From: Fibrella forsythiae
GTDB lineage: Bacteria > Bacteroidota > Bacteroidia > Cytophagales > Spirosomataceae
Assembly (NCBI RefSeq): GCF_017353175.1
Contig: NZ_JAFMYW010000002.1
Location: 868,001-932,000, forward strand
DNA length: 64,000 nucleotides
Reading direction: 5' to 3'
A program made the translations under genes and the position numbers. The notes beneath the pieces are model-generated. The model ran no database searches. It was not told the DNA's origin and saw only the letters and a list, made by a program, of their open reading frames with translations. Shown piece after piece: positions 42,233-50,957 of the stretch. Numbering within the stretch: position 1 is the first letter of the stretch; the number at the start of each line of letters is the position of its first letter.

Positions 42233-43345
42233 ATGACCAATAACGAATTTGGCACGAAGCCGCATTATCAGATACTGGATGGGCTTCGGGGGGTGGCCGC
42301 TCTGATCGTGGTTGTGTTTCATCTTACTGAGCCGCTTGCCAGCAGCCACCTCGATAACATGATCAATCATGGCTACCTGGCCGTTGATTTTTTCTTCCTC
42401 CTGTCTGGCTTCGTTATTGGGTATGCCTACGACGACCGATGGGACAAGCTAACCATTGGTGGTTTTCTTCGGCGCCGGTTCGAGCGGTTGCAACCACTCG
42501 TTGTTCTGGGTATGACCCTCGGCGCCATCGGGTTTTATTTTACCGACTCAACAATCTGGCCGCTGATTCATACCGTTCCAATATGGAAGATGTTCGTCGT
42601 CATGCTGATTGGCTATACACTTATCCCCATACCGCTTTCTATGGATATACGCGGCTGGCAGGAAATGCATCCGCTTAACAGTGTTGGCTGGTCGCTTTTT
42701 TTCGAGTACATCGCTAATATTCTGTACGCGCTGGGGTTGCGGAAATTGTCGACTAAAGCCCTGGCCGTTTTTGTGGTACTGGCGGGAGCTGTGCTGCTGC
42801 ATTTTAGTGTTACGAATCCCAACGGAGACATTGCCGGTGGCTGGACACTCAATTTTGAGCACATGCGCATCGGGATGACGCGCACTTTATTTCCTTTTTT
42901 TGCCGGTTTGCTGTTGTCGCGGATAGCGCGGCCTGCCCGGATCAGGCATGCGTTCTTATGGTGCAGCCTGCTGGTGGCGGCTGTGTTGCTGATGCCGAGA
43001 ATTGGCGGCAAAGATCATCTTTGGCTGAACGGGTTGTACGAAGCGTTCTGCATCATCGTGCTTTTTCCGCTCATTGTCTATATCGGAGCCAGTGGTGTGG
43101 TGCGTAGTGAAACGGAGGATAAAATTTGCCGGTTTCTGGGCAACCTTTCTTATCCTCTATACATGACCCACTACGTGCTGGTTTACTTCTACGTGGCGTG
43201 GGTCAGCAATAATAAAGGCATCACATTAAAGCAGGCCTGGCCCTACGCGCTGCTTACTTTTTCGGGTGCCATCGTGCTGGCCTATACCAGTCTGAAGCTG
43301 TATGATGAACCGGTACGAGCCTGGTTGCGAAACAAGTCGGCGTAG
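42233..43345 (+). CDS. Acyltransferase family 3 (OafA/YrhL-like) integral membrane protein
   Basis: 370 residues with about 10 membrane spans. The opening LDGLRGVAALIVVVFHLTEP contains the conserved RGxAAxxVxxxH with the catalytic histidine; FFFLLSGFVIGYAYDDRW is the second family signature. Such proteins O-acetylate or otherwise acylate sugars of exopolysaccharides, lipopolysaccharide or peptidoglycan. ATG 42233 is chosen over GTG 42212. It lies 112 bases after the tRNA. It could be part of a glycan pathway with the flippase at 37122, but there is no direct link. Confidence 0.88.
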   Translation: MTNNEFGTKPHYQILDGLRGVAALIVVVFHLTEPLASSHLDNMINHGYLAVDFFFLLSGFVIGYAYDDRWDKLTIGGFLRRRFERLQPLVVLGMTLGAIGFYFTDSTIWPLIHTVPIWKMFVVMLIGYTLIPIPLSMDIRGWQEMHPLNSVGWSLFFEYIANILYALGLRKLSTKALAVFVVLAGAVLLHFSVTNPNGDIAGGWTLNFEHMRIGMTRTLFPFFAGLLLSRIARPARIRHAFLWCSLLVAAVLLMPRIGGKDHLWLNGLYEAFCIIVLFPLIVYIGASGVVRSETEDKICRFLGNLSYPLYMTHYVLVYFYVAWVSNNKGITLKQAWPYALLTFSGAIVLAYTSLKLYDEPVRAWLRNKSA

Positions 43346-43424
43346 CGAAAGAGATACCGTTTACCAATCCGTTACGAGTCGTGTCGGGCAGTTGGCGCTC
43401 AATTACATGCAGGCTTAAAGCCTC

Positions 43425-43610
43425 TTAACTTTGCTGCAACGCCATTGCCTCTGACAGGTCATCAGACTGTTCCAGATTGAACAGTTCGTTCAGGGCGATG
43501 CCCCAGCCGATGAATACAAGCAGCCCGAACGCGAGGAGAGTGGATAGGGGATACAGGCTGACCGTCTGGATCAGCATGTAGGTAATCAGGGCGGGAAATG
43601 GATTTCTCAT
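43425..43610 (-). CDS. Small membrane protein, unknown
   Basis: 61 residues, one or two hydrophobic segments (about 6-36: ITYMLIQTVSLYPLSTLLAFGLLVFIGWG) then an acidic tail (FNLEQSDDLSEAMALQQS). It stands alone between the acyltransferase and the aldose epimerase, with no homologue I can name. Plausible because the frame is clean and uses ordinary codons, but short frames can be chance. Confidence 0.5.
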   Translation of the reverse strand: MRNPFPALITYMLIQTVSLYPLSTLLAFGLLVFIGWGIALNELFNLEQSDDLSEAMALQQS

Positions 43611-43744
43611 AGCCTCATGAACCGAACTTGTAGGCTATTAACGGTATCCTATCCAGTTTAGATTGCATAAATCAAGTATGAATGGTGTATTTGTTAGCTA
43701 ATGTACCCCGAGTGTATGCATTAGACGTCTAAATGAACAAATAG

Positions 43745-44872
43745 TCATTTTTGTACTTTGAATTTGTACACGGTTGTGCTCAGGTACGTTGCTCCCGGCC
43801 GCAGGGTTGTGGTCGGGAAGTTAGGGTGATTGGGTGAGTCGGGGAAGTGCTGGGTTTCGAGGCACAGCGCAAATCGGCGGGTATAAGCTATACCTTCGGG
43901 GCTGCGGACGCTGCCATTCAGGTTGTTGGCCGTGTATAGCTGCACGCCGGGTTCGGTCGTGTAGACCTCCATCAGTCGGCCGCTGGTTGGCTCGAAGACG
44001 GTAGCACCCAGTTTCAATTTCGCCGACTGGTCAGTAAACACCCAGCAATGGTCATAGCCTTTGCCGTAGCGGATCTGCGTATCGGTAGTATCGTTGATAT
44101 GCGCGCCAATGGGTGTTGGTTTGGTGAAGTCGAACGGAGTACCGGCCACTGGCCTGATCTCGCCGGTTGGCACCTGCGTTTTATCTGTCGCCAGCACCTT
44201 ATCTGCTTTGATCATCACCACGTTGTTCATCACGTCGGCTTTCATCCCGCTCAGGTTGAAATAGGCGTGGTTGGTCAGGTTAACTACCGTCGCCTTATCC
44301 GTTGTTGCCTTATAATCAATGCGTAAGGCGTTGTCTTTCTGTAAGGTATATGTTACGTTGACGTTCAGCGTTCCGGGGTAGTTCTCTTCACCGTCGGGCG
44401 AGGTGTACTGCAATTTAAGCGCTGGTTCAGCGCCATCGACGGGAGTGGCGTCCCACAGTTTCTTGTCGAAACCAACTTTTCCGCCATGAATATGAATGCC
44501 CGATGGGTTGGTGAACAGGGTGTAGTCGGTGCCATCGAGCGTGAATTTACCGTGAGCAATGCGGTTGCCGTATCGGCCAATGATAGGACCTAAGCTCGGC
44601 GTGCCTTTCAGATAATCGGCCAACGTACCTAGGCCCAGCACCACGTTTTCTGGTTTGCCCGCTCTATCGGGTACTGTACACGAAACAATATAGCCGCCGT
44701 AGTTCGTGATCTTCACTTCCATGCCCTTGGCATTCCGGAGGGTAAAAAGACCAACTTCACGGCCGTCTGGCATCTTGCCGAAGACAGACTGTTCAATGCC
44801 TGTTTTCTGATGAACGAATGCATAAAGCAGCACAGTGCTGATGAGCAGGAGAAATGAGGTACGTCTTTTCAT
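43745..44872 (-). CDS. galM: Aldose 1-epimerase (galactose mutarotase), exported
   Basis: 375 residues with an N-terminal hydrophobic signal (LLLISTVLLYAFVH). The beta-sandwich has the GalM markers: NRIAHGKFTLDG, catalytic histidine in NLTNHAYFNLSG, GYDHCWVF and the catalytic glutamate in VYTTEPGVQLYTANN. It interconverts alpha and beta anomers of sugars; as an exported form it would act in the periplasm. It is divergent from the Tat-exported Gfo/Idh/MocA gene at 45053 and fits the sugar-oxidation cluster that follows. Confidence 0.93.
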   Translation of the reverse strand: MKRRTSFLLLISTVLLYAFVHQKTGIEQSVFGKMPDGREVGLFTLRNAKGMEVKITNYGGYIVSCTVPDRAGKPENVVLGLGTLADYLKGTPSLGPIIGRYGNRIAHGKFTLDGTDYTLFTNPSGIHIHGGKVGFDKKLWDATPVDGAEPALKLQYTSPDGEENYPGTLNVNVTYTLQKDNALRIDYKATTDKATVVNLTNHAYFNLSGMKADVMNNVVMIKADKVLATDKTQVPTGEIRPVAGTPFDFTKPTPIGAHINDTTDTQIRYGKGYDHCWVFTDQSAKLKLGATVFEPTSGRLMEVYTTEPGVQLYTANNLNGSVRSPEGIAYTRRFALCLETQHFPDSPNHPNFPTTTLRPGATYLSTTVYKFKVQK

Positions 44873-45052
44873 GATCGAAAACAGACAGGGCTGCGGGTAA
44901 TTTATACGAAACGTGAGGCCCGCTGTTGTGAAAGGCGTCGGGCAACATTTATTAACTATGTAAGGGTAAGTGTAAAACGGGGGCGTCTTTTCTGAGCAAT
45001 AGCAAACCTCACCTAAGACCCGGCGTCGGCCGCCAGAAACGTTGTCGCATCA

Positions 45053-46432
45053 ATGCATCAATTCAACATCAACCGTCGCCACTTCCTGCAGGGAACCACG
45101 GCATCACTCGCGCTGGCTGCCTTAGGGGCCAACGGCATGGATATCATTCACCGCGCCAATCCCTATCGGGTCGGGCTGATCGGCACCGGCTGGTACGGAA
45201 AAAGTGATTTGTTCCGCCTGATTCAGGTGGCTCCCGTGGAGGTTGTAGCCCTCTGCGATGTAGACAAGAATATGCTGGCCGATGCGGCCAAGTTGGTTAG
45301 CCAACGGCAGAAATCGGGTAAGACACCAAAAATGTATGGCGACTACCGGAAAATGCTGGCCGACAACCAGTTTGATATCATCCTGATCGGTACGCCCGAT
45401 CACTGGCACGCACTTCAGATGATCGATTCGGTAAAAGCGGGTGCACACGTTTACGTGCAGAAGCCGATCAGTGTCGATGTCATGGAAGGCGAGGCGATGG
45501 TAGCGGCTGCCCGGAAATACAACAAGGTGGTGCAGGTAGGCACTCAGCGTAAAAGCACACCCCATCTGATCGACGCCAAGAAAAATATCGTTGATGCCGG
45601 CCTGCTCGGCAAGGTGTCGCACGTGGAGATGTGCTGTTACTACGCGATGCGGGCCAACGGTAACCCACCGGTGCAGGCTGTTCCCGATTTTCTGGACTAT
45701 GACATGTGGACCGGACCCGCCCCGTTGCGGCCCTATGATGGCTTGCCGCATGTGCGCTGGTGGCGTACGTTTACCGAATACGGCAATGGCGTCACGGGCG
45801 ATATGTGCGTTCACATGCTCGATACGGTTCGCTGGATGCTGAACCTGGGCTGGCCCAAACGCATCAGCTCAACCGGTGGTATTTATGTGCAGAAAGAAGG
45901 CAAGTCGAACATATCAGATACGCAGTCGGCCATTTTCGAATACGATGATCTGAACTGCGTGTGGCAACACCATACCTGGGGCGGACCGGCCAATCCCGAG
46001 TATCCGTGGTCGTTTACCTTGTATGGCGAAAAAGGCACGCTGTGGGGGAGCACCATGCAGTGTGATTTCATCCCGAAAGATGATAAGGGGAAGAAGATCC
46101 ACCTGGATGTGGTGTACGAAAAAGAGAAATACCCGGAAGACCTGACGGAGCCTACCAACCCCAAAATTGAGCTTAACGCCGCGCCCGCCACGCGCCTGCA
46201 CATGCTTAATTTCCTGAATGCGATTGAGACGGGTGGCAAGCCCGTTGCCGATATTGAAGAAGGGCATATCTCTACGGCGAGCTGCATTCTGGCCAATATG
46301 TCGATGAAAACGGGTCGTCCGATCGTATATGATCCGAAGAAACGGGAAATCATCGGCGACCGCGAGGCGAACGGTCTACTGGCCCGGTCGTATCGTCAGC
46401 CGTTTATTCATCCTGATCCTAAGCGTGTATAA
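45053..46432 (+). CDS. Tat-exported Gfo/Idh/MocA-family oxidoreductase
   Basis: 459 residues. A twin-arginine signal NRRHFLQGTTASLALAALGA shows export of the folded, cofactor-loaded enzyme. The Rossmann loop is VGLIGTGWYGKSDLFRL, the conserved EKP motif reads VQKPISVDV with the lysine kept, and GNGVTGDMCVHMLDTVRW holds the catalytic histidine motif of the exported subfamily. Related exported members form 3-keto sugars or act as nucleotide-retaining transhydrogenases. It starts a rightward run with the SMP-30 lactonase gene (12-base gap). Substrate unknown. Confidence 0.9.
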   Translation: MHQFNINRRHFLQGTTASLALAALGANGMDIIHRANPYRVGLIGTGWYGKSDLFRLIQVAPVEVVALCDVDKNMLADAAKLVSQRQKSGKTPKMYGDYRKMLADNQFDIILIGTPDHWHALQMIDSVKAGAHVYVQKPISVDVMEGEAMVAAARKYNKVVQVGTQRKSTPHLIDAKKNIVDAGLLGKVSHVEMCCYYAMRANGNPPVQAVPDFLDYDMWTGPAPLRPYDGLPHVRWWRTFTEYGNGVTGDMCVHMLDTVRWMLNLGWPKRISSTGGIYVQKEGKSNISDTQSAIFEYDDLNCVWQHHTWGGPANPEYPWSFTLYGEKGTLWGSTMQCDFIPKDDKGKKIHLDVVYEKEKYPEDLTEPTNPKIELNAAPATRLHMLNFLNAIETGGKPVADIEEGHISTASCILANMSMKTGRPIVYDPKKREIIGDREANGLLARSYRQPFIHPDPKRV

Positions 46433-46444
46433 AGCAGTTTGTTA

Positions 46445-47368
46445 ATGAACGCATGGTATAAAAAGCAGACACTAGTCGTGGCCCTGCTGACAAGTTTTAC
46501 AGCGGCTTTCGGGCAACAGTCGGGCAATGCTGGTCTCGATTCAATTAAGGTTGTGGCGCGGGGGGCCGCCCTCCGGCAGGTATCGTCTCAGTTCACGTTT
46601 ACTGAAGGCCCAACCGTCGATAAAAAAGGAACAATCTATTTCACCGATCAGCCAAATGATAAAATCTGGACGTATGATACGGATGGGAAACTGGCCGTTT
46701 TTATGGACAAAACGGGGCGATCGAACGGACTTTACATCGATAAAGCAGGCAATCTGATCGCCTGCGCCGATCTGAAGAATGAACTGTGGTCGATTAGTCC
46801 CACCAAAGAAGTGAAGGTGCTACTGGCTACCTACCAGGGCCATCGGTTCAACGGACCCAATGATGTGTGGCTTGATCCGAAAGGGGGAATTTACTTTACT
46901 GATCCGTTTTACGAACGCTCCTATTGGGAGCACAAAGAGCCGGATATGGCAAAGCAGAACGTGTATTACCTTCCCAAAGGCAAAACGGAAGCCCAACTGG
47001 TTGATAGTGACCTGAAGCAGCCCAACGGTATTGTTGGTACGCCCGACGGGAAGTACCTGTACGTGGCCGACATTCGGGATAGTAAAACGTACAAATACGA
47101 GATTGCCAAAGATGGTAGCCTGACCAACCGTCAGCTGTTTATTTCGCAGGGATCTGACGGTATGACGCTGGATAAGCAGGGAAATCTGTACCTGACGGGC
47201 AGAGGCGTTACTGTCTACAATTCTGCCGGGAAAAAGCTTGGCAATATTCCGGTCCCATCGCGGTGGGTAGGTAATGTGTGTTTCGGCGGTAAAGATCGTA
47301 ACCTGCTGTTTATCACCGCCACCGAATCTGTCTACACGCTGGATATGGCGGTGAAAGGCGTAGAGTAA
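46445..47368 (+). CDS. SMP-30/gluconolactonase/LRE-like lactonase, exported
   Basis: 307 residues with a signal peptide (near 22, AAFGQQ). A six-bladed propeller with the metal-binding pattern of the family: the glutamate in FTEGPTVDKKG, asparagine in NGPNDVWLDPKGG, and the aspartate in GSDGMTLDKQG. These enzymes hydrolyse sugar lactones to acids, so it would follow a dehydrogenase that makes a lactone. ATG 46445 chosen; a TTG six bases upstream is the alternative. It is co-transcribed with the Gfo/Idh/MocA gene (12 bases apart) and faces the SDR gene across a 30-bp hairpin. Confidence 0.9.
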   Translation: MNAWYKKQTLVVALLTSFTAAFGQQSGNAGLDSIKVVARGAALRQVSSQFTFTEGPTVDKKGTIYFTDQPNDKIWTYDTDGKLAVFMDKTGRSNGLYIDKAGNLIACADLKNELWSISPTKEVKVLLATYQGHRFNGPNDVWLDPKGGIYFTDPFYERSYWEHKEPDMAKQNVYYLPKGKTEAQLVDSDLKQPNGIVGTPDGKYLYVADIRDSKTYKYEIAKDGSLTNRQLFISQGSDGMTLDKQGNLYLTGRGVTVYNSAGKKLGNIPVPSRWVGNVCFGGKDRNLLFITATESVYTLDMAVKGVE

Positions 47369-47390
47369 CGTACCTTACTGGATGCATTGT

Positions 47391-47466
47391 GTTGCAGACG
47401 CGTTGACAGGTTGCTGACGCCTGGTCGAAGGGCTATGCGTCAGCAACCTGTCAACGCGTCTGCAAC
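47391..47466. repeat. 30-bp perfect inverted repeat with conserved loop, copy 2
   Basis: Arms 47391-47420 and 47437-47466 are exact reverse complements. GTCGAAGGGCTATGCGTCAG at 47424-47443 spans the loop and matches the hairpin at 30554 in 19 of 20 positions. AACGTACCTT and AACGTACCTG flank it at 47367 and 47464. It lies between convergent genes, so it may end both transcripts. Confidence 0.8.
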
Positions 47467-47478
47467 GTACCTGCGCGC

Positions 47479-48234
47479 CTAGTACGTTGCTCGGCCGCCC
47501 GACAGATCAAAGATGAAACCGGTGGTAAAGCTGGCTTCGGGCGAGACGATCCAGGCGGCAAGCGACGCCACTTCGTCGACAGTGCCCAAACGCTTCATGG
47601 GAATTTTGGCTGTCATATAAGCCAACTGGTCGGGTGCTGTGTTTTCGTTCATGGCCGTTCTGATCACCGCCGGAGCAATGCCGTTGACAGTAATACCCGT
47701 TTCGGCGTATTCTTTACCAACCCCTTTTACAAGGCCAATCACCCCCGCTTTCGTTGAGGAATAGCCTGCCATAAATGGGTTGCCTTCTTTTCCGGCAATA
47801 GAGGCTAGATGAAGGATACGGCCGTAGTTGGCCGATTTCATGGCATTAATGGCCCATTTTGTCATCAGGAAAGCTCCCCGCAGATTGACCGAATAAACCC
47901 GGTCATATTCATCAACGGAATAGTCGGTGATACGGGTGCTGGTTGGCCCGACAATACCGGCCGAGTTGACCATAATATCCAGTCGGCCCAACTCATCGAC
48001 TACCGCCTGAACGGACCTGGCCACGACCGTTTCCTGCGAAATGTCGACAACGTACCCACGAACCGGGAAACCCCGCTCACTGAATTCAGAGCAGGTACGT
48101 TGCAGCGAATCTTCATTGATATCGAACAGCGCAAGTGTAGCACCTTCAGCGGCTAAACGGCCGGCAATGGCTTTGCCGATGCCATCAGCGCCGCCTGTAA
48201 TAAGGGCTACCTGGTTTGAAAATTGAGTTGACAT
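47479..48234 (-). CDS. SDR-family oxidoreductase (sugar/3-oxoacyl reductase type)
   Basis: 251 residues, classical SDR: cofactor loop TGGADGIGKAIAG, NSAGIVGPTSTR, catalytic serine in LASIAGKEGN, YSSTKAG with Tyr and Lys, and the C-terminal TTGFIFDLSGGRATY. It resembles 2-keto-sugar or 3-oxoacyl-ACP reductases, and the neighbourhood favours a sugar or sugar acid. It points against the lactonase gene and is divergent from the cytochrome-c fusion gene. Confidence 0.87.
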   Translation of the reverse strand: MSTQFSNQVALITGGADGIGKAIAGRLAAEGATLALFDINEDSLQRTCSEFSERGFPVRGYVVDISQETVVARSVQAVVDELGRLDIMVNSAGIVGPTSTRITDYSVDEYDRVYSVNLRGAFLMTKWAINAMKSANYGRILHLASIAGKEGNPFMAGYSSTKAGVIGLVKGVGKEYAETGITVNGIAPAVIRTAMNENTAPDQLAYMTAKIPMKRLGTVDEVASLAAWIVSPEASFTTGFIFDLSGGRATY

Positions 48235-48377
48235 ACGGGAAAAAAGGCATCTGGATTATCCAGGAAACATAATCGGATAAATTGCATTAGTTACTGATCT
48301 GTTTTTACTTTTCCTTGATAAAGTGTAGGAAATCAGGCTGTAAGAGGCCTGTCATCGGTATCATTCCGTTTGCTGCC

Positions 48378-50933
48378 ATGGTCAAGCCCATTAACATCGT
48401 TTGTTTACTCAGCGCTGGCCTGCTGGGCATGTTGGGCTTTACCGACCATATCGGTTTATCAGATTCCGGCCCAACACCCGTACACTCGCCCGCCGAAGAG
48501 CTGGGTACGTTCCGGCTCGAACCCGGCCTGAGCATTCAACTGGTGGCGGCCGAACCCCTGGTGCAGGACCCCGTTGTGATGACGTTCGATGCCGACGGTC
48601 GGTTGTGGGTTGTGGAAATGCGGGGGTATATGCGCACGATCGATGGCGACGGCGAGAAAGAACCGATCGGTCGTGTATCGGTTCTCGAAGACACCAACGC
48701 CGACGGGCGCATGGATGCCAGCACCATTTACCTAGATAGCCTGGTGATGCCCCGCGCGTTGGCCCTGGTTCCGGGTGGCGCATTGGTAGCCGAAAACGAG
48801 AAACTATGGCTGACGCGGGATGTGAACGGCGATTTGAAAGCAGACACGAAAACGCTGGTCGATGCAGCTTATGCCGGTAGTGCCCTGCCGGAACATGCCG
48901 GTAATGGCCTCTGGCGAGGTATAGATAATTGGTACTACAACGCCAAATCGCGCTTTCGCTACCGGCAGATGGGCACCAACTGGCAACGCGATTCAACCGA
49001 GCTACGCGGGCAGTGGGGCATTAGTCACGACGATCAGGGACGGCTTTATTACAACTACAACTGGTCACAGTTGCACGCCGATCTGGTGCCGCCAAATTAT
49101 TTGTCGCGCAATAAAAACCACGCGCCCACCACAGGCATTGATCACGGCCTGACGATTGATCGGCGCGTGTACCCCATTCGCTCAACGCCCGCCGTCAATC
49201 GCGGTTATATTCCAGGTACGTTGGATAAAGAGGCGCGGCTACTGGAGTTTACGGCGGCCTGTTCGCCACTGGTGTATAGGGGGAAAACGCTGCCTGCGCC
49301 TTATATGGGCAATGTTTTCGTGTGTGAACCATCGGGTAACCTCATCAAACGTAATGTCGTTGGCGAGCAAGGCGTACTGCTGAACGCGCACGACCCTCAC
49401 CCCGGCACCGAATTTCTGGCCTCTACCGATGAACGGTTTCGGCCAGTGAACCTGGCAACAGGTCCCGATGGGGCGCTATACGTGGCCGATATGTATAAGG
49501 GCATTGTGCAGCATAAAGCATACATGACGCCCTACCTGCGCGAACAGACACTAGCCCGGCACCTGGACGCACCCATCAATCGGGGGCGAATCTGGCGCAT
49601 TGTGCCGACCAGTTGGAAACCCACCAAACCTGCCAATCTATCCGTGGCGTCTTCCGCTCAACTGGCAGGCTACCTTTCGCATGCAGACGGTTGGTACCGC
49701 GATATGGCGCAGCGGCTACTCGTTGAGCGAAATGACCACCGCGTTGTTCCTACCTTACTCAACCTGATTCATACCGGTAATAACCAACTTGGCCGGTTCC
49801 ACGCACTTTGGACGCTGGAGGGAATGGGAGCGCTTCAGTCAGCCTACTTGCTGCCACTTGTATCGGACCATAATGCCTTGGTGAGCAGCACAGCCATTCG
49901 ACTACTTGAGCCATTTGCTGCAAACAATGCTCAGGTACGTTCCTCGCTAGCCATCCTGCTACTAAAGAATTGGGCCAAGTCGACAGACAAGCAAGTAATG
50001 CAAATGGCTTTGTCGGCCCAGGCACTGGATCAGCCAGCGGCGCAGCAGTTACTGGCGAACATCGTAACGAAATACGGTAATATGCCTCTCATGCGCGACG
50101 CCGTTCTGAGCAGCCTGGGAAACATGGAATGTGCCTTTCTGCAGCGACTATGGGTATTGCCTGCCTGGAAAACGGGTGATGCGTCGAAGCAGATCTTTCT
50201 GGAAATGCTGACCACCGCCCTCATCCGCAAGCACGATCGGGCTGAACTGACAGCGTTGTTAGCGCTACTCGATGTTGATAAAAAAGCCGTTGGCTGGCAA
50301 CATAAAGCCGTGCTAACCGCCCTGTCGGTTCAGGGGAAATCGGCTAACCAGATGCCTGTTAAGCTGAGTGCCGCACCAGCGTTGTTGTTCCGGTCATATG
50401 TAAATGCTGCCGAAGCAGCGGCCATTGGCACACTCTTCGACTGGCCCGGCCATGCCGGACAAACCAGCATTGCGCAAAAGAAAAATCCGTTGACCGGCGA
50501 TGAACAGAAACTCTTTGCCGCTGGGCGGCAACACTACTTAACCACCTGCGCCGGTTGTCACGGGACAGACGGGGCTGGTCTGAATCGGTTTGCGCCGCCG
50601 TTAGCGGGCTCAGACTGGGTAACGGGCGACGAAAAACGGCTGGCGCTGATTGTGTTGCACGGCATAGAAGGGCCCATTAGTGTGGCCGGAAAACGCTACG
50701 ACGCCCCCAATATCCTGCCCGTTATGCCCGCCCATTCAACCATGGACGATGCCACCATCACGGCAATTCTGATGTACATCCGCAACGAGTGGGGAAATGA
50801 CGCCGGGCCAATTGGCAAGCGCACCGTTGGCATGACCAGGGTTACCTCGCAGGGGCGGGTAATGCCCTGGAAAGCGGCTGAACTGATTAAATACGCAGTG
50901 GAAGCGAACGCCAATACGACCAGTGAAAAGTAA
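48378..50933 (+). CDS. Secreted beta-propeller dehydrogenase-like protein with HEAT repeats and C-terminal cytochrome c
   Basis: 851 residues with an N-terminal signal. Residues 40-400 are a propeller of the putative membrane-bound dehydrogenase/DUF7133 family (AEPLVQDPVVMTFDADGRLWVVEMRGY, then VLEDTNADGRMD), 410-700 HEAT-like helices, 700-840 a class I cytochrome c with CAGCH (Cys724, Cys727, His728) and a distal methionine in ILPVMPAHSTMD. It is a relative of the ThuA/azurin fusion at 10683 but carries heme in place of copper. It likely oxidises a sugar outside the cytoplasm and passes electrons to the respiratory chain. The ATG at 48378 is preferred to 48315. The Tat-exported isomerase gene follows 24 bases later. 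Confidence 0.9.
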   Translation: MVKPINIVCLLSAGLLGMLGFTDHIGLSDSGPTPVHSPAEELGTFRLEPGLSIQLVAAEPLVQDPVVMTFDADGRLWVVEMRGYMRTIDGDGEKEPIGRVSVLEDTNADGRMDASTIYLDSLVMPRALALVPGGALVAENEKLWLTRDVNGDLKADTKTLVDAAYAGSALPEHAGNGLWRGIDNWYYNAKSRFRYRQMGTNWQRDSTELRGQWGISHDDQGRLYYNYNWSQLHADLVPPNYLSRNKNHAPTTGIDHGLTIDRRVYPIRSTPAVNRGYIPGTLDKEARLLEFTAACSPLVYRGKTLPAPYMGNVFVCEPSGNLIKRNVVGEQGVLLNAHDPHPGTEFLASTDERFRPVNLATGPDGALYVADMYKGIVQHKAYMTPYLREQTLARHLDAPINRGRIWRIVPTSWKPTKPANLSVASSAQLAGYLSHADGWYRDMAQRLLVERNDHRVVPTLLNLIHTGNNQLGRFHALWTLEGMGALQSAYLLPLVSDHNALVSSTAIRLLEPFAANNAQVRSSLAILLLKNWAKSTDKQVMQMALSAQALDQPAAQQLLANIVTKYGNMPLMRDAVLSSLGNMECAFLQRLWVLPAWKTGDASKQIFLEMLTTALIRKHDRAELTALLALLDVDKKAVGWQHKAVLTALSVQGKSANQMPVKLSAAPALLFRSYVNAAEAAAIGTLFDWPGHAGQTSIAQKKNPLTGDEQKLFAAGRQHYLTTCAGCHGTDGAGLNRFAPPLAGSDWVTGDEKRLALIVLHGIEGPISVAGKRYDAPNILPVMPAHSTMDDATITAILMYIRNEWGNDAGPIGKRTVGMTRVTSQGRVMPWKAAELIKYAVEANANTTSEK

Positions 50934-50957
50934 CGAACTCCCTTTCTACCTGAACCC

